A DNA stretch of 64,000 bases, from contig CAXATH010000011.1 in assembly GCA_963972195.1 (NCBI GenBank), positions 1-64,000 on the forward strand, read 5' to 3'. The position numbers were made by a program, and so were the translations under genes. Below are positions 33,541-43,317 of this stretch, in pieces. Under the pieces are notes generated by a model. The model was not told the DNA's origin and searched no databases. It saw only the letters and a list, made by a program, of their open reading frames with translations. Position 1 is the stretch's first letter, and every line of letters starts with the position of its first letter. The DNA comes from Litorimonas sp963972195 (lineage in GTDB: Bacteria > Pseudomonadota > Alphaproteobacteria > Caulobacterales > Maricaulaceae).

Positions 33541-34458
33541 TTACAGCCCGAGCGCGTCCATGGTTTTCTGTCCAAATCCGCGATAGATGTCAGGAAAGTG
33601 TGTGTCCTGAAGCCCTTTTTCTATCGCTAAGACAGAAAGCAAGCTCCGCCCCTGTGTGGGCGTTTCAGGCTTTAGTTCATAAATCGGATGCTTGAACGCT
33701 TCCCGCGCGTCAACAAAATCCCAGCCATCTGCTTTAAGCGCCGAGAGCACATCGTCCAAAAACAGCCCGTTTAAAAGTGTGTGGTGCATGAGCATCGTGT
33801 GAGGGAGATCATTATATCCAAGCCTTTCCGCCAGAGACTGAAAGTGGTTAGCCAATGTGATGACCATATCGACATAATAATCACGAAAACCCGACAAATC
33901 AGCAGATGGATCTGCTTTGAGATAGGTCTCAAGGCGAGTGGCCGTATACCAATCGATTGTGTCTATTGTAACCGGGGCTGTCCGGAAGCCATTCTCCCTC
34001 AAAAACCGCCTATAACTTTCAACTTTATTAGGCGTGCCACCTTCTGCCAGAAAGGGAAAACGGAAAATCTTTTCGTACCCGGCATAATTTGACATGAGTT
34101 CATCGTTTTTGAGGATATCGGCTTCTATCACTCTCACGACTTCTTCACTCGAATTCATGTGGGTATAGGTGTGGTTCCCGAGCAGGTGCCCCGCCTCTGA
34201 CCAAGTTTGTACAACTTTGTCACCAATTTCATTATTCACGAATTGCCCCGTCACAAAGCCCGCAGCTTTATGGTTATGTTTCGCAAGCGCATTTAGAATG
34301 CGTTTATTCCGCTCTAAGGGGGACAGAACCTCTTCGAAGTTCAGGTTGAAATCATCCATTGTGACAGCAAAGCGCGGCTTCGGCCTAGTCGTGATATTGG
34401 GCGCGCAAGCCGCGAAACTCGCGGCAGTAGAACCGACTAAAAACTCACGTCTTTTCAT
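33541..34458 (-). CDS. Tat-exported NodB-type polysaccharide deacetylase lipoprotein
   Basis: A 305-residue protein of the CE4 (NodB) fold. The N-terminus MKRREFLVGS has twin arginines (R3, R4) and a lipobox-like FAAC (C18), so it may be a Tat-exported, lipid-anchored protein. Motif 1 is TMDDF (D35-D36, where TFDD is usual), motif 2 is HTYTH (N-H-T-Y-T-H), motif 3 is RFPFLAEGG. Substrate could be N-acetyl groups of peptidoglycan or a surface polysaccharide, or an O-acetyl ester. Overlaps the CoA pyrophosphatase gene by four bases and sits between it and cca. Confidence 0.8.
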   Translation of the reverse strand: MKRREFLVGSTAASFAACAPNITTRPKPRFAVTMDDFNLNFEEVLSPLERNKRILNALAKHNHKAAGFVTGQFVNNEIGDKVVQTWSEAGHLLGNHTYTHMNSSEEVVRVIEADILKNDELMSNYAGYEKIFRFPFLAEGGTPNKVESYRRFLRENGFRTAPVTIDTIDWYTATRLETYLKADPSADLSGFRDYYVDMVITLANHFQSLAERLGYNDLPHTMLMHHTLLNGLFLDDVLSALKADGWDFVDAREAFKHPIYELKPETPTQGRSLLSVLAIEKGLQDTHFPDIYRGFGQKTMDALGL

Positions 34459-35078
34459 TGGGTTATAGACTTTGCATAAAGTCGTTCATAAAGCCTGTAG
34501 ATCATCATGGCTGTCATTCCCCATATGTTGCGGTGCACCTTATCGGGCCCGTCATAGGGCATGTCTATCAGGCGGTGGTCTTGACCGTCAAAGAAAACCT
34601 CTCGGGGTTTATGGGATGTTGGATTCATCAAAAAGCTCATAGGTACTTCAAAAATATCCTCCACTTCGCCGGGATTGGCTTTCATGACGGCTTCGGCTTT
34701 AAGAACCCCGACGAAAGGCGTAACCCGGTAAGAGCTTACCGCATCGAAAGAGGGCAAGCGGCCTATAAGGGTAATACTCTCTGATCCAACCCCAATTTCT
34801 TCTTCTGTCTCGCGTATTGCGGCCGCTCTGACCGTCTCGTCTTTTTCCCGTTTCCCGCCCGGAAAGCTGATTTGCCCGGGATGAGAGGGCATCGTCTCGG
34901 GGCGCTGCGTCAGAACGACATTCCAGCCATTATGACGCCGCACCAACAGCGCCAAAACGGCGGCGACACGCTGCCCCTCACGCTTCACCCTGTCTGAACC
35001 ATCGGTGATATCCAAGGGCAAGAGGACATCTTTCAAGGCCGATATGACCTCTGCTTCGCTAACGTCCGCCCACTCCAT
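34455..35078 (-). CDS. NUDIX hydrolase, CoA pyrophosphatase type
   Basis: 207 residues. The Nudix box GGKREKDETVRAAAIRETEEEIG fits GX5EX7REUXEEXGU. The extended signature before it, LTQRPETMPSHPGQISFPGG, is that of the CoA-hydrolysing subfamily (NudL/YeaB), which cleaves CoA and derivatives to 3',5'-ADP and phosphopantetheine. Cytoplasmic. Overlaps the deacetylase start region by four bases; upstream lies DUF1285 two bases away. Confidence 0.9.
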   Translation of the reverse strand: MEWADVSEAEVISALKDVLLPLDITDGSDRVKREGQRVAAVLALLVRRHNGWNVVLTQRPETMPSHPGQISFPGGKREKDETVRAAAIRETEEEIGVGSESITLIGRLPSFDAVSSYRVTPFVGVLKAEAVMKANPGEVEDIFEVPMSFLMNPTSHKPREVFFDGQDHRLIDMPYDGPDKVHRNIWGMTAMMIYRLYERLYAKSITQ

Positions 35079-35080
35079 GA

Positions 35081-35680
35081 TTACACTTTATGAGCGCCAA
35101 CGGGACCAAGCGGAAAGAACTCTTCTGCTGCCCAAATACCGAGCTGCTCTCCTTGGTCAGTCATATGCGTAACGGCCTGATCAACCAGTTCATAAAAAAC
35201 CGGGCGGGCCAAGGCGGCCTGTAATCGCCCGCGCACGGTCACAAAGGGGGATGGCTCCATCGTCTCCGCATCTGTTTCAACGCGGATCGGGTTGTCAGGT
35301 CCGGCTTCAGCCACATCACCTAAATTCGTGGTAAAAAATATCCGTTGGTCTTTCCCTTTACCTTCGATATCCACTCTGACGGCTATGAAATGGGCGCGCT
35401 CGACTTTAATTTCTATTTTTTCTACAGGCGTGACGAGGTAGGTTTTACCATCTTCGTCCTTGCGCAGAATCGACGCAAAGAGTTTGACCAGAGGCTGGCG
35501 CGTCACCCGTGTACCTTCATGCCACCAAGACCCATCGGCCTTGATCACCATATCCATTTCACCGCAATTTTCAGGATGCCATTGCTCGACGGGGCGCTCG
35601 CCCTCTTCTGTATCTTTCAGCGCGTCGAGCAGGCCTTGCAAAGAGAACTGCGAGTTACGGGCATTTAACGGGATTTCCAT
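35081..35680 (-). CDS. DUF1285 family protein
   Basis: A 199-residue soluble protein matching the DUF1285 family (unknown function). Recognisable elements are PVEQWHPENCGEMDMVIKAD, GSWWHEGTRVTRQPLVKLFASIL, and PFVTVRGRLQAALARPVFYELVD. The ATG at 35680 is preceded by AGGA; another ATG is at 35701 without a clear site. It is divergent from moxR with about 190 bases between. No catalytic residues can be named. Confidence 0.8.
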   Translation of the reverse strand: MEIPLNARNSQFSLQGLLDALKDTEEGERPVEQWHPENCGEMDMVIKADGSWWHEGTRVTRQPLVKLFASILRKDEDGKTYLVTPVEKIEIKVERAHFIAVRVDIEGKGKDQRIFFTTNLGDVAEAGPDNPIRVETDAETMEPSPFVTVRGRLQAALARPVFYELVDQAVTHMTDQGEQLGIWAAEEFFPLGPVGAHKV

Positions 35681-35872
35681 AGACTTTCGTCCTAGCGTCA
35701 TTCAAAGTTTCTGTGTGAATCACAGCTTTGTCATAGCGGATGATTCCGCAAGACTTAATAGATTTACGCATGTTAAGCCAAAACCGATTCCTTCTTCTGC
35801 AAACCAGAAAAAGGGAAATCTGAAAGACGCGTCCCCCGGGACCACAAACAACATTGGATAAGCCAGAGACAT

Positions 35873-36880
35873 ATGACCGCAATGACGACATCCCTTCCTG
35901 CCGGTAAAAATATCGAATCCGAAGCAGACAAAGCAATCGCCAAGCTAAGCGCGGCTCAAACCGAAATCGGAAGTGTTATATTGGGGCAGCGGAATGTGGT
36001 GGATTTGTCCTTGATTTCAATTCTATCTGGCGGACACGCTTTATTGGTCGGGGTTCCGGGGCTTGCGAAGTCTTTACTGGTTGAAACTCTTGGCACCGTC
36101 TTAGGCCTATCGGAGAAACGGGTTCAATTTACACCTGACCTTATGCCGGCAGATATCCTTGGCGCCGAAGTCTTGGAAGAATCCGAAAGCGGTAAACGGG
36201 CGTTTCGTTTCATCAAGGGGCCAGTGTTCAGCCAGCTTTTAATGGCGGATGAGATCAACCGCGCCTCCCCGCGTACCCAGTCCGCCTTGCTCCAGGCCAT
36301 GCAGGAAAAGATTGTGACGATTGCCGGGGCGAAACATGTTCTGCCCAAGCCATTTCACGTTCTGGCAACCCAGAACCCGATTGAGCAGGAAGGCACGTAC
36401 CCTCTCCCCGAAGCCCAGCTTGACCGCTTCCTCCTGCAAATTGATGTCAATTTCCCGACTTTGGATACGGAGCGCTCTATTCTGCTCGCGACGACCGGAG
36501 CAAAATCAGCCAAAGCATCGAAAGCTATGATGTCTAAAGACCTCATCGCGATGCAAACTCTGGTGCGAAACCTCCCGGTTGGAGAAAAAGTGGTAAACGC
36601 TATTTTGACGCTCACCCGGAACGCACGGCCAGATCAGACTGAATTGCAAAGTGTTCAGACAGATGTGTCCTGGGGACCAGGTCCCCGAGCTGGTCAGGCG
36701 CTGATGCTGGCGACGCGCGCTAAGGCTCTACTTGATGGACGTCTTTCTCCGAGTATCGATGATGTGCTGGAGTTGGCAGGTCCGGTGTTGAGACACCGCA
36801 TGGCGCTGACTTTCGCCGCAAGGGCCAGCGGGACTAAGATTGACCATGTCATTGATCAGTTAAAAGACAGCCTGCGCTAG
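35873..36880 (+). CDS. MoxR-family AAA+ ATPase
   Basis: A 335-residue AAA+ chaperone. Walker A GVPGLAKSLL (near residue 62), Walker B MADEINRASPRTQSALLQAMQE, sensor ATQNPIEQEGTYPLPEAQLDRF and the arginine-finger/lid region follow. MoxR ATPases work with VWA-domain and DUF58 proteins as chaperones or metal-insertion and envelope-stress systems. It starts a four-gene operon with the DUF58, DUF4159 and VWA proteins. Two starts (35873 or 35882) are possible. Confidence 0.93.
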   Translation: MTAMTTSLPAGKNIESEADKAIAKLSAAQTEIGSVILGQRNVVDLSLISILSGGHALLVGVPGLAKSLLVETLGTVLGLSEKRVQFTPDLMPADILGAEVLEESESGKRAFRFIKGPVFSQLLMADEINRASPRTQSALLQAMQEKIVTIAGAKHVLPKPFHVLATQNPIEQEGTYPLPEAQLDRFLLQIDVNFPTLDTERSILLATTGAKSAKASKAMMSKDLIAMQTLVRNLPVGEKVVNAILTLTRNARPDQTELQSVQTDVSWGPGPRAGQALMLATRAKALLDGRLSPSIDDVLELAGPVLRHRMALTFAARASGTKIDHVIDQLKDSLR

Positions 36881-36882
36881 GA

Positions 36883-37785
36883 ATGCATCAGAGGACGCTA
36901 AATAATAAGGCCGCTTTGCGTCTTAAGGCGCGGACTCTGGCCTCTAATTACCCAACCCTTCTCGCCGAGGCGGAACGTGTGGCGGCAATTATGGCCTCCG
37001 GTCTTCATGGACGGCGAAAGGCCGGACAGGGCGAGACTTTCTGGCAATATAGGCCATATGACTCCTCTGACGCGGCCAACCGGATTGATTGGCGCCGGTC
37101 AGCCCGTGGGGACTCCTTATTTGTTCGCGACAATGAATGGGAAGCTGCCCATACGATTTATTTCTGGCAGGACAAAGATGCCGGGATGGATTGGGCCTCC
37201 CACAAAAGCCTTCCGCTTAAAAGCGAGCGCGCGGCTGTTCTGTCACTGGCGATAAGTCACCTTTTAATGCAGGCCGGCGAACGCTGCGCGATTTTGGGCT
37301 CTGAGCATCGGTCTCGGACGGGGCGCAAAGGTTTGGACCGCTTATTTGAAGACTTTATCACGACTCCCGGCACGCATTCAGATTTCAAAAGCGATATGCG
37401 GCCCCATTCCAAAGTCGTTATCGCGTCTGACTTTCTTGGGCCGATAGAGACCTGGACAGAAGAACTGGCCAAGGTTGCCGAACGTCCCACCCAAGGCATA
37501 ATGCTCCATATTGTGGACCCGGCCGAAGAGGCTTTTCCCTATAAGGGTCGGCTTCAACTCAAAATGCCGGGATTGGAAACAGTCAAATCCTTAATTGTTG
37601 GGCGTGCAGAAACAGCGCAACAGGCTTATCAGACCCGGTTTGAACGCCATAAGTCAGATATTGACGCTCTAGCCCGCCGTCTGGGGTGGCAAGTCATTCG
37701 TCATCACACAAATGAACCGGCTACCACTGCCTTAAACCGCCTATATGGGTTACTATCCGGCCAGCCAGCGGATTACCGGTCATGA
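36883..37785 (+). CDS. DUF58 domain protein
   Basis: A 300-residue cytoplasmic protein with the DUF58 signature: LHGRRKAGQGETFWQYRPYDSSDAANRIDWRRSAR near residue 45, and DNEWEAAHTIYFWQDKDAGM next to it; the rest is a vWA-like Rossmann fold with VVIASDF. DUF58 proteins are partners of MoxR ATPases. It starts two bases after moxR and ends with ATGA overlapping the next gene. Confidence 0.88.
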   Translation: MHQRTLNNKAALRLKARTLASNYPTLLAEAERVAAIMASGLHGRRKAGQGETFWQYRPYDSSDAANRIDWRRSARGDSLFVRDNEWEAAHTIYFWQDKDAGMDWASHKSLPLKSERAAVLSLAISHLLMQAGERCAILGSEHRSRTGRKGLDRLFEDFITTPGTHSDFKSDMRPHSKVVIASDFLGPIETWTEELAKVAERPTQGIMLHIVDPAEEAFPYKGRLQLKMPGLETVKSLIVGRAETAQQAYQTRFERHKSDIDALARRLGWQVIRHHTNEPATTALNRLYGLLSGQPADYRS

Positions 37786-40589
37786 GCGGCCTGACGTTCC
37801 TTGCGCCTTTGGCTTTATTGGGCCTACTCGCCTTGCCGTTGGTCTGGTGGATCTTGCGGATTGCGCCGCCCAAACCAAAAACGCAAAGCTTTCCCCCAAT
37901 GCGTCTTTTCGCAGATATTCAGACCGAAGAAGAAACACCGGCCAAAACACCTTTCTGGCTCTTGCTTTTCAGGCTTTTGATGATTGCGCTTATCACTTTA
38001 GCCTTAGCCGGACCGATTTTTAAAAAATCTGCGGTTGAGACCCAGCGACCCCTCCTCTTGATGATCGACAATAGCTGGCTTTCGGCCCCCTTCTGGTCGG
38101 AAATTCTCAATGAAGCAGAAGCTCAGGTCAAAAAAGCCCGCCGGGAAAATGTAAACGTCGCTTTGGTTTTGACAAATGACAGAGAACAAACGCCTGTATT
38201 TGAGCCGGCTCAATCGGCTCTGGAGAGGATTGAGACGCTACAGCCAGAGGCGTGGATTGAAGACTTTGGCGCGTTAGAAAATACGCTAAGCTCACTGAAT
38301 TTAAATGATAAAGTTGGAACATTTCTTTCTCCCGGCCTCTCGCGGTCGGGTCAGGCGTTGCCGGAGCAAACATTGAGCGCTCTCTCGGATCTAAACGTGT
38401 ACGTTCCCGTCGGCGTCACAGAGATTGCCCTGCCGACTTTCACTCGCGAAGTCCCCAATGGGTTTGAGAGCGGATGGATACGTCCGGTTTCAGGGCCCAT
38501 CCCAATCGATTTAACGGTGCAGGCCATGAGTAATGATAACGCCGTATTGGCCAGATCTGATTTGCAATTTGCGCCCGGAGAAAGCCAAGGGACAGCCAGA
38601 TTTGAGTTACCGGCGCAGTTACGCAATCGTGTGACGCATATTCAGCTTTCGGATGCCAAATCCGCTGGCTCTGTTAAACTGCTTGATGACAGCTGGGGCC
38701 GACCGCTCATTGGCGTTCTGAGCAGCAGCGGGGATACGGCGAGTCCACTCTTATCCGAACCTTTTTATGCCAGAACCGCCCTTGAGCCTTACGCTGATAT
38801 CTATGACGGTGACTTGGAGGCTCTCCTGGCCGTTAATCCTAGCGTAATTGTAATGCCTGACAGCCAGAGAACCAGCGACGAAAGGCTAGAGGATTATGTC
38901 GAAACCGGAGGTGTTCTCATACGGTTTGCCGGCCCGAAGCTTGCCAAGCGCATGGACAGCCTTGTGCCGGTTCAACTGCGGGGCGGCGGCCGCTCTATAG
39001 GCGGGGCCTTGAGCTGGGAGACTCCGCAAACGCTCGCGCCCTTTGAAACGGACAGTCCGTTTTTTGGCTTGGAAATCTCTGATGAAGTCACAATTTCACA
39101 GCAAGTTATGGCCGAGCCGGGAATCGAAACAGATACAAGAAGCTGGGCGCGTCTGGAAGACGGCTCTCCGATCGTCACGGCGGCGCCAAGAGGGGAAGGC
39201 TTAATCGTCTTATTCCACGTTACGGCCGGGCCGGAATGGTCGAACCTCGCCTTGAGCGGGCTTTATGTCGATATGCTGCGCCGCATCCTACCGCTGGCCA
39301 AGAACAAGGCCCAGCCGTCGGAGGAAACCGAAGGTGGAGAGTGGGTCGCTAACACAGTTCTGAACGGGTTTGGCCGGTTTGAATCCCCGGAAGCCAGCGT
39401 TACCACATTATCAGACGTGCAATTCGAAACCGCGAAAGCAACGCGGCAAACACCCCCCGGTTTTTATAGCCAGGGCACACGCCGCCGGGCCTTGCAGACA
39501 GTACAGTACGTGGAAAACATCAGGGCTCTTCCCCTGCCCTCTGGTGCGAACCGTAAACAATATGGTAGCACCAAACTACAAAGCCTAGCCGGAATAGGGC
39601 TGGCTATTGGCCTGATTGGATTGGCGTTAGACGCCCTTTTCGCATTATTCATGTCTGGCCGCCGCCCCGTATTTTTCAGGCGCTCCCCGCATATGGCGAC
39701 GATACTCGCCCTCGGCATAATCGGAATGATTCCGGCATCTGACGTGTTTGCTCAAACAACTACCGACTCTGAGATTAGCTCAAAAGTCAGCACCGCCGCG
39801 ACAGGACTCCATTTTGGTTATATCGAAACCGGTAATGGACGTGTTGACAGTTTGACAGAGACCGGACTTCAAAGTCTGGGCAAACAATTACGGGTTCGTA
39901 CCACTATTGACGTTGAAGGCGTTGATGGTGTCAATCCGGCTGTTGACGCCCTCGCGCTCTACCCCTTTCTTTACTGGGCCGTTTCCCGCGACTCCCAGCC
40001 GCCCTCTGACGAGGCCGTCACCGCCTTGAATGCGTATATGGAAAGCGGCGGCACAATCATCTTCGATACAAGAGACTCCGCAGATAGCGCAGTGACAGGT
40101 AATGCCGCCAATCCTGGATTAACAAACATCACCCAATCCCTTGACATCCCTAGACTTATTCCGGTTCCGAATGATCACGTACTAACTAAGGCCTTTTATC
40201 TGCTTCAATCTTTTCCGGGCCGATATGCCAATGGGCAGGTCTGGGTCGATGCCGCGAGTAACGCAGCAGGCCGGGACGGTATCAGCCCCGTTATTATTGG
40301 CGGACATGATTGGGCCGCCGCCTGGGCGCTTGATGATGACAACCGGCCGATCATAGAACTGGACGAAACCCTCCCAAGGCAACGTGAATTTGCCGCGCGG
40401 TTTGGCGTCAATCTGGCTATGTACACCCTCGCCGGAAATTACAAAGCCGATCAGGTTCATTCTGCCATATTGGTGGAACGACTCGGCAATGAACGTGCAA
40501 GGGATATAGGGTTAGATACTTTAGAACAGGAAAATAACGATCCACAAAATGGCCCGACGCGAGTAATCATAGGAGACGAGAATGAGTGA
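37782..40589 (+). CDS. BatA-type N-terminus plus DUF4159 protein
   Basis: A 935-residue membrane protein. The N-terminal ~90 residues are BatA/aerotolerance-type with two helices (~8-28, ~58-80) and the sequence LVWWILRIAPPKPKTQSFP. A degenerate vWA-like region (residues ~85-190) lacks the full metal site. Large extracytoplasmic beta-rich parts follow, then two more helices (~600-622, ~637-656) and a C-terminal DUF4159 domain (~675-905, starting GLHFGYIETGNGRV). The DUF4159 fold is a glutamine-amidotransferase-like, catalytically uncertain domain. Overlaps neighbours by 4 and 8 bases. Confidence 0.8.
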   Translation: MSGLTFLAPLALLGLLALPLVWWILRIAPPKPKTQSFPPMRLFADIQTEEETPAKTPFWLLLFRLLMIALITLALAGPIFKKSAVETQRPLLLMIDNSWLSAPFWSEILNEAEAQVKKARRENVNVALVLTNDREQTPVFEPAQSALERIETLQPEAWIEDFGALENTLSSLNLNDKVGTFLSPGLSRSGQALPEQTLSALSDLNVYVPVGVTEIALPTFTREVPNGFESGWIRPVSGPIPIDLTVQAMSNDNAVLARSDLQFAPGESQGTARFELPAQLRNRVTHIQLSDAKSAGSVKLLDDSWGRPLIGVLSSSGDTASPLLSEPFYARTALEPYADIYDGDLEALLAVNPSVIVMPDSQRTSDERLEDYVETGGVLIRFAGPKLAKRMDSLVPVQLRGGGRSIGGALSWETPQTLAPFETDSPFFGLEISDEVTISQQVMAEPGIETDTRSWARLEDGSPIVTAAPRGEGLIVLFHVTAGPEWSNLALSGLYVDMLRRILPLAKNKAQPSEETEGGEWVANTVLNGFGRFESPEASVTTLSDVQFETAKATRQTPPGFYSQGTRRRALQTVQYVENIRALPLPSGANRKQYGSTKLQSLAGIGLAIGLIGLALDALFALFMSGRRPVFFRRSPHMATILALGIIGMIPASDVFAQTTTDSEISSKVSTAATGLHFGYIETGNGRVDSLTETGLQSLGKQLRVRTTIDVEGVDGVNPAVDALALYPFLYWAVSRDSQPPSDEAVTALNAYMESGGTIIFDTRDSADSAVTGNAANPGLTNITQSLDIPRLIPVPNDHVLTKAFYLLQSFPGRYANGQVWVDAASNAAGRDGISPVIIGGHDWAAAWALDDDNRPIIELDETLPRQREFAARFGVNLAMYTLAGNYKADQVHSAILVERLGNERARDIGLDTLEQENNDPQNGPTRVIIGDENE

Positions 40590-42675
40590 TCTTCTTTCCG
40601 CCCTCGCCTTTGATCCTCTCCTGCCCGTCTGGCTCATCATCGTGTTGGGCGCGGCCATATTCGTGGCGGCATTACTGACAGCGACCTCAGGATTGAAAAG
40701 CTACTTTTGGCGACTGACCGCAGGTTTATTTTTGTTGTTAGCGGTTTTGAACCCGCAGCAGGTTGATGAAGATAGAGAGCCCCTTCCGGATTCGGTTATT
40801 GTCTTGAATGATATTTCGCAATCCATGACTGTTGGCGATCGTCCGCAAGCCCGCCGGGCTATTCTAGGCGGTTTGAAAGAGAGTTTGGAGCAAGACCAAA
40901 GTCTGGAGTTCATACAGGTTGATGTGAATGGTTCAGAAAGTGGCACCAAGTTCAGCGCCCCCCTTGTCGAGGCTTTGGGGACGGCGGGCAGTAACCGTAT
41001 TGCGGGTGTTATCGCGCTGACGGATGGACAAGTGCATGACAATATGGACACTTTGGAATCTGTCGTTCCCGAAAATGTTCCCTTCCACGCCCTCGTCATT
41101 GGAGACCCCGAAGCACGCGATCGACGCATTCGGGCTTTGACGGCCCCGCGCTTCGGCCTTGTCGGAGAAATCGCCGAGTTTGAGTTACAGGTCGATGACC
41201 CCGGTCATGAAGGTGAACGCGCTCTCATAGAAGTCAAATTGAACGGAGTTCCTAAAGCTCGCTTTCCAATCACAATCGGCAACTCTCTCTCCATCCCCTT
41301 GGAGATTGAACGTCGAGGCTCGAACACTGTCGAAATGAATGTCGTTGCTGCTGAGAATGAGCTTACCCTGAACAATAATGTATTTGTCAGCGAAATTTCG
41401 GGTATTCGCGACCGGCTGCGAGTGCTGCTAATTACCGGTGAGCCGCATAATGGGGGACGAGCTTGGCGAAACCTTTTAAAGAGCGACCCCGCCATTGACC
41501 TAGTCCACTTTACAATTCTGACGATGCCGCGCGTTAATGCGACCAATGCCCGCGAAAGCGAGTTGTCACTGATACAGTTCCCGACCCGCCAATTATTCGA
41601 AGAAAAACTGGACGAATTTGATCTGATAATCTTTGACCATTACCGGCGGCGCTCTACGAGTGGCAGAGTCGGCGGCACGATGTCGATTATACGGCCAAGC
41701 TATTTCAGCAACATCGTTGAATATGTCGAAGACGGCGGAGCGTTACTCCTCGGCACTGGGCCGGCCTTTGCCAGTCAGGATAGCTTATTCCGTTCTCCCC
41801 TCGCCTCAATCCTCCCTACCCGGCCCACAGGTCAAGTCACTCAGGAAACGTTTCGGCCCTCGTTAAACAATAAGGGACGTAGACACCCCATTACATCGTC
41901 ATTCAAGGGGCAAGAAGAAGCCAATTGGGGGCGCTGGTTCCGCCTTATAGATAATACGCCCATTAGCGGCGATGTCCTGATGGAAGGCGCGAACGGCGCC
42001 CCGCTCTTCGTTATCGACAAAATCGGTCAGGGCCGCGTTGCTATGCTGATGTCGGATCAGTCCTGGTTATGGTCAAAGGGGTATGACGGCGGAGGGCCTT
42101 ACCGCGAAATGTTCAGGAGGACCGCGCATTGGCTCATGGGAGAGCCCGATCTGGAAGCAGAAACTTTACGGGCGTCGGCCGAAGGTCAAGATATCACAAT
42201 CGAACGCCGCAGTCTTGAAGACATATCTACGCCCGTCACTGTGCTGACGCCGTCGGGAACCGAGCGAAGTGTTTCGCTTTCGCAAGTTTCCGAAGGTTTA
42301 TTCAGAGGAAAACTACCGACGGAAGGGTTTGGCGCTTATCGCTTTCAACAAGGCGATGTTAGCACAATTACGGCTATTGGCGCTCTTAACCCCAAAGAAT
42401 ACTCCGAACTCTTTCCAACGACCGAGGTTCTTTCGCCTTTGGTTGAGAAGACCGATGGATTTATTGAGGGTGTTGGATTGGGAAATGAGACTTTACCGCA
42501 AATACGGCGCGTCGGCCTTTCTGCAGACGCCTCCGGTGAACGCTGGATGGGTCTGCGTTCCTATAAAGATTACACCGTCACCCGAAGCCAGCGACAACCT
42601 CTCGTGCCCCCGCTCCTTTTCTTTGCGTTATTCTTCTTAAGCCTTGCCGTCGCTTGGTGGCGAGAGGGCCTGTAA
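40582..42675 (+). CDS. VWA-like membrane protein, last of the MoxR operon
   Basis: 697 residues. Two helices at ~15-35 and ~43-57 are followed by a vWA domain with a metal-ion site (D77-x-S79-x-S81, in NDISQSM) and the usual second-element region around GVIALTDGQVHD. After that lie an Ig-like beta-sandwich and a glutamine-amidotransferase-like module near residues 350-520 (IFDHYRRR, GGALLLGTG), and one C-terminal helix (~675-693). Family members pair with MoxR and DUF58. Overlaps the previous gene by eight bases. Confidence 0.8.
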   Translation: MSDLLSALAFDPLLPVWLIIVLGAAIFVAALLTATSGLKSYFWRLTAGLFLLLAVLNPQQVDEDREPLPDSVIVLNDISQSMTVGDRPQARRAILGGLKESLEQDQSLEFIQVDVNGSESGTKFSAPLVEALGTAGSNRIAGVIALTDGQVHDNMDTLESVVPENVPFHALVIGDPEARDRRIRALTAPRFGLVGEIAEFELQVDDPGHEGERALIEVKLNGVPKARFPITIGNSLSIPLEIERRGSNTVEMNVVAAENELTLNNNVFVSEISGIRDRLRVLLITGEPHNGGRAWRNLLKSDPAIDLVHFTILTMPRVNATNARESELSLIQFPTRQLFEEKLDEFDLIIFDHYRRRSTSGRVGGTMSIIRPSYFSNIVEYVEDGGALLLGTGPAFASQDSLFRSPLASILPTRPTGQVTQETFRPSLNNKGRRHPITSSFKGQEEANWGRWFRLIDNTPISGDVLMEGANGAPLFVIDKIGQGRVAMLMSDQSWLWSKGYDGGGPYREMFRRTAHWLMGEPDLEAETLRASAEGQDITIERRSLEDISTPVTVLTPSGTERSVSLSQVSEGLFRGKLPTEGFGAYRFQQGDVSTITAIGALNPKEYSELFPTTEVLSPLVEKTDGFIEGVGLGNETLPQIRRVGLSADASGERWMGLRSYKDYTVTRSQRQPLVPPLLFFALFFLSLAVAWWREGL

Positions 42676-42775
42676 AGTGACTTAAAATCGAAAAGGGTGT
42701 GACCGCAGGGGTGCATTAAGTCTTTCTTTGTGTTGTGTTAGTAAAGCGATATTGCGAAGTCAGAGGGGACGTCTC

Positions 42776-43237
42776 ATGCTAAAAAAAATCGGAAGTCTAG
42801 CCATTCTGACATTGTTCTCCACGTCGTTATGCGGGTGTTTAGCGGCTAAGGTCACAGGAAAAGCTGCGGCGCTCCCTTTTCAGGCCGTCGGCAAAACAGC
42901 GGAAATCGGCGGCAAAACAGTTTATGGTACGGGAAAATTGGCGGGTCAGGCAGTCTATGGCACTGGTAAAATGGCTTACGGCACCGGAAGGTTTGTTGGG
43001 AAATCTACTCTCGCGACAGGAAGGGGTGTGTATTACGTAGGTTCGATCCCTGTTAAAATCACCGATCAGGCTCTGGATACGACCGCCCAAGTTTTAACAA
43101 TCACAACTCAAGCCATTGATATGTCAGGCCAAGTCTATATCACGTCCCGGCAAATTCAGTCTTATCAACTTGATAGAGAGCTCGAAACGCTTCGGGGCGC
43201 AAGCAACGTTCTGAGTGTTTTAGTGGACGTTTTTTAA
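42776..43237 (+). CDS. Small lipoprotein with YGTG repeats
   Basis: 153 residues from the ATG at 42776 (preceded by GAGGGGAC); an upstream extension to 42728 is rejected. A signal peptide with lipobox LCGC makes C21 the lipidated residue. The first half of the mature protein is built of short Gly-rich repeats: VYGTGK, VYGTGK, AYGTGR with similar units around them (TGKAA, TLATGR). The second half is polar helical. No family is recognised; a membrane-surface or amyloid-like protein is imaginable. It precedes a secreted protein gene by 80 bases. Confidence 0.65.
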   Translation: MLKKIGSLAILTLFSTSLCGCLAAKVTGKAAALPFQAVGKTAEIGGKTVYGTGKLAGQAVYGTGKMAYGTGRFVGKSTLATGRGVYYVGSIPVKITDQALDTTAQVLTITTQAIDMSGQVYITSRQIQSYQLDRELETLRGASNVLSVLVDVF

Positions 43238-43317
43238 TCTTTGAGCCTTTAGCTACGTTGCCTAGTACATTGAAAATCACGCAGATTCATGTTATATACT
43301 TACAAAAGGAGTATATT

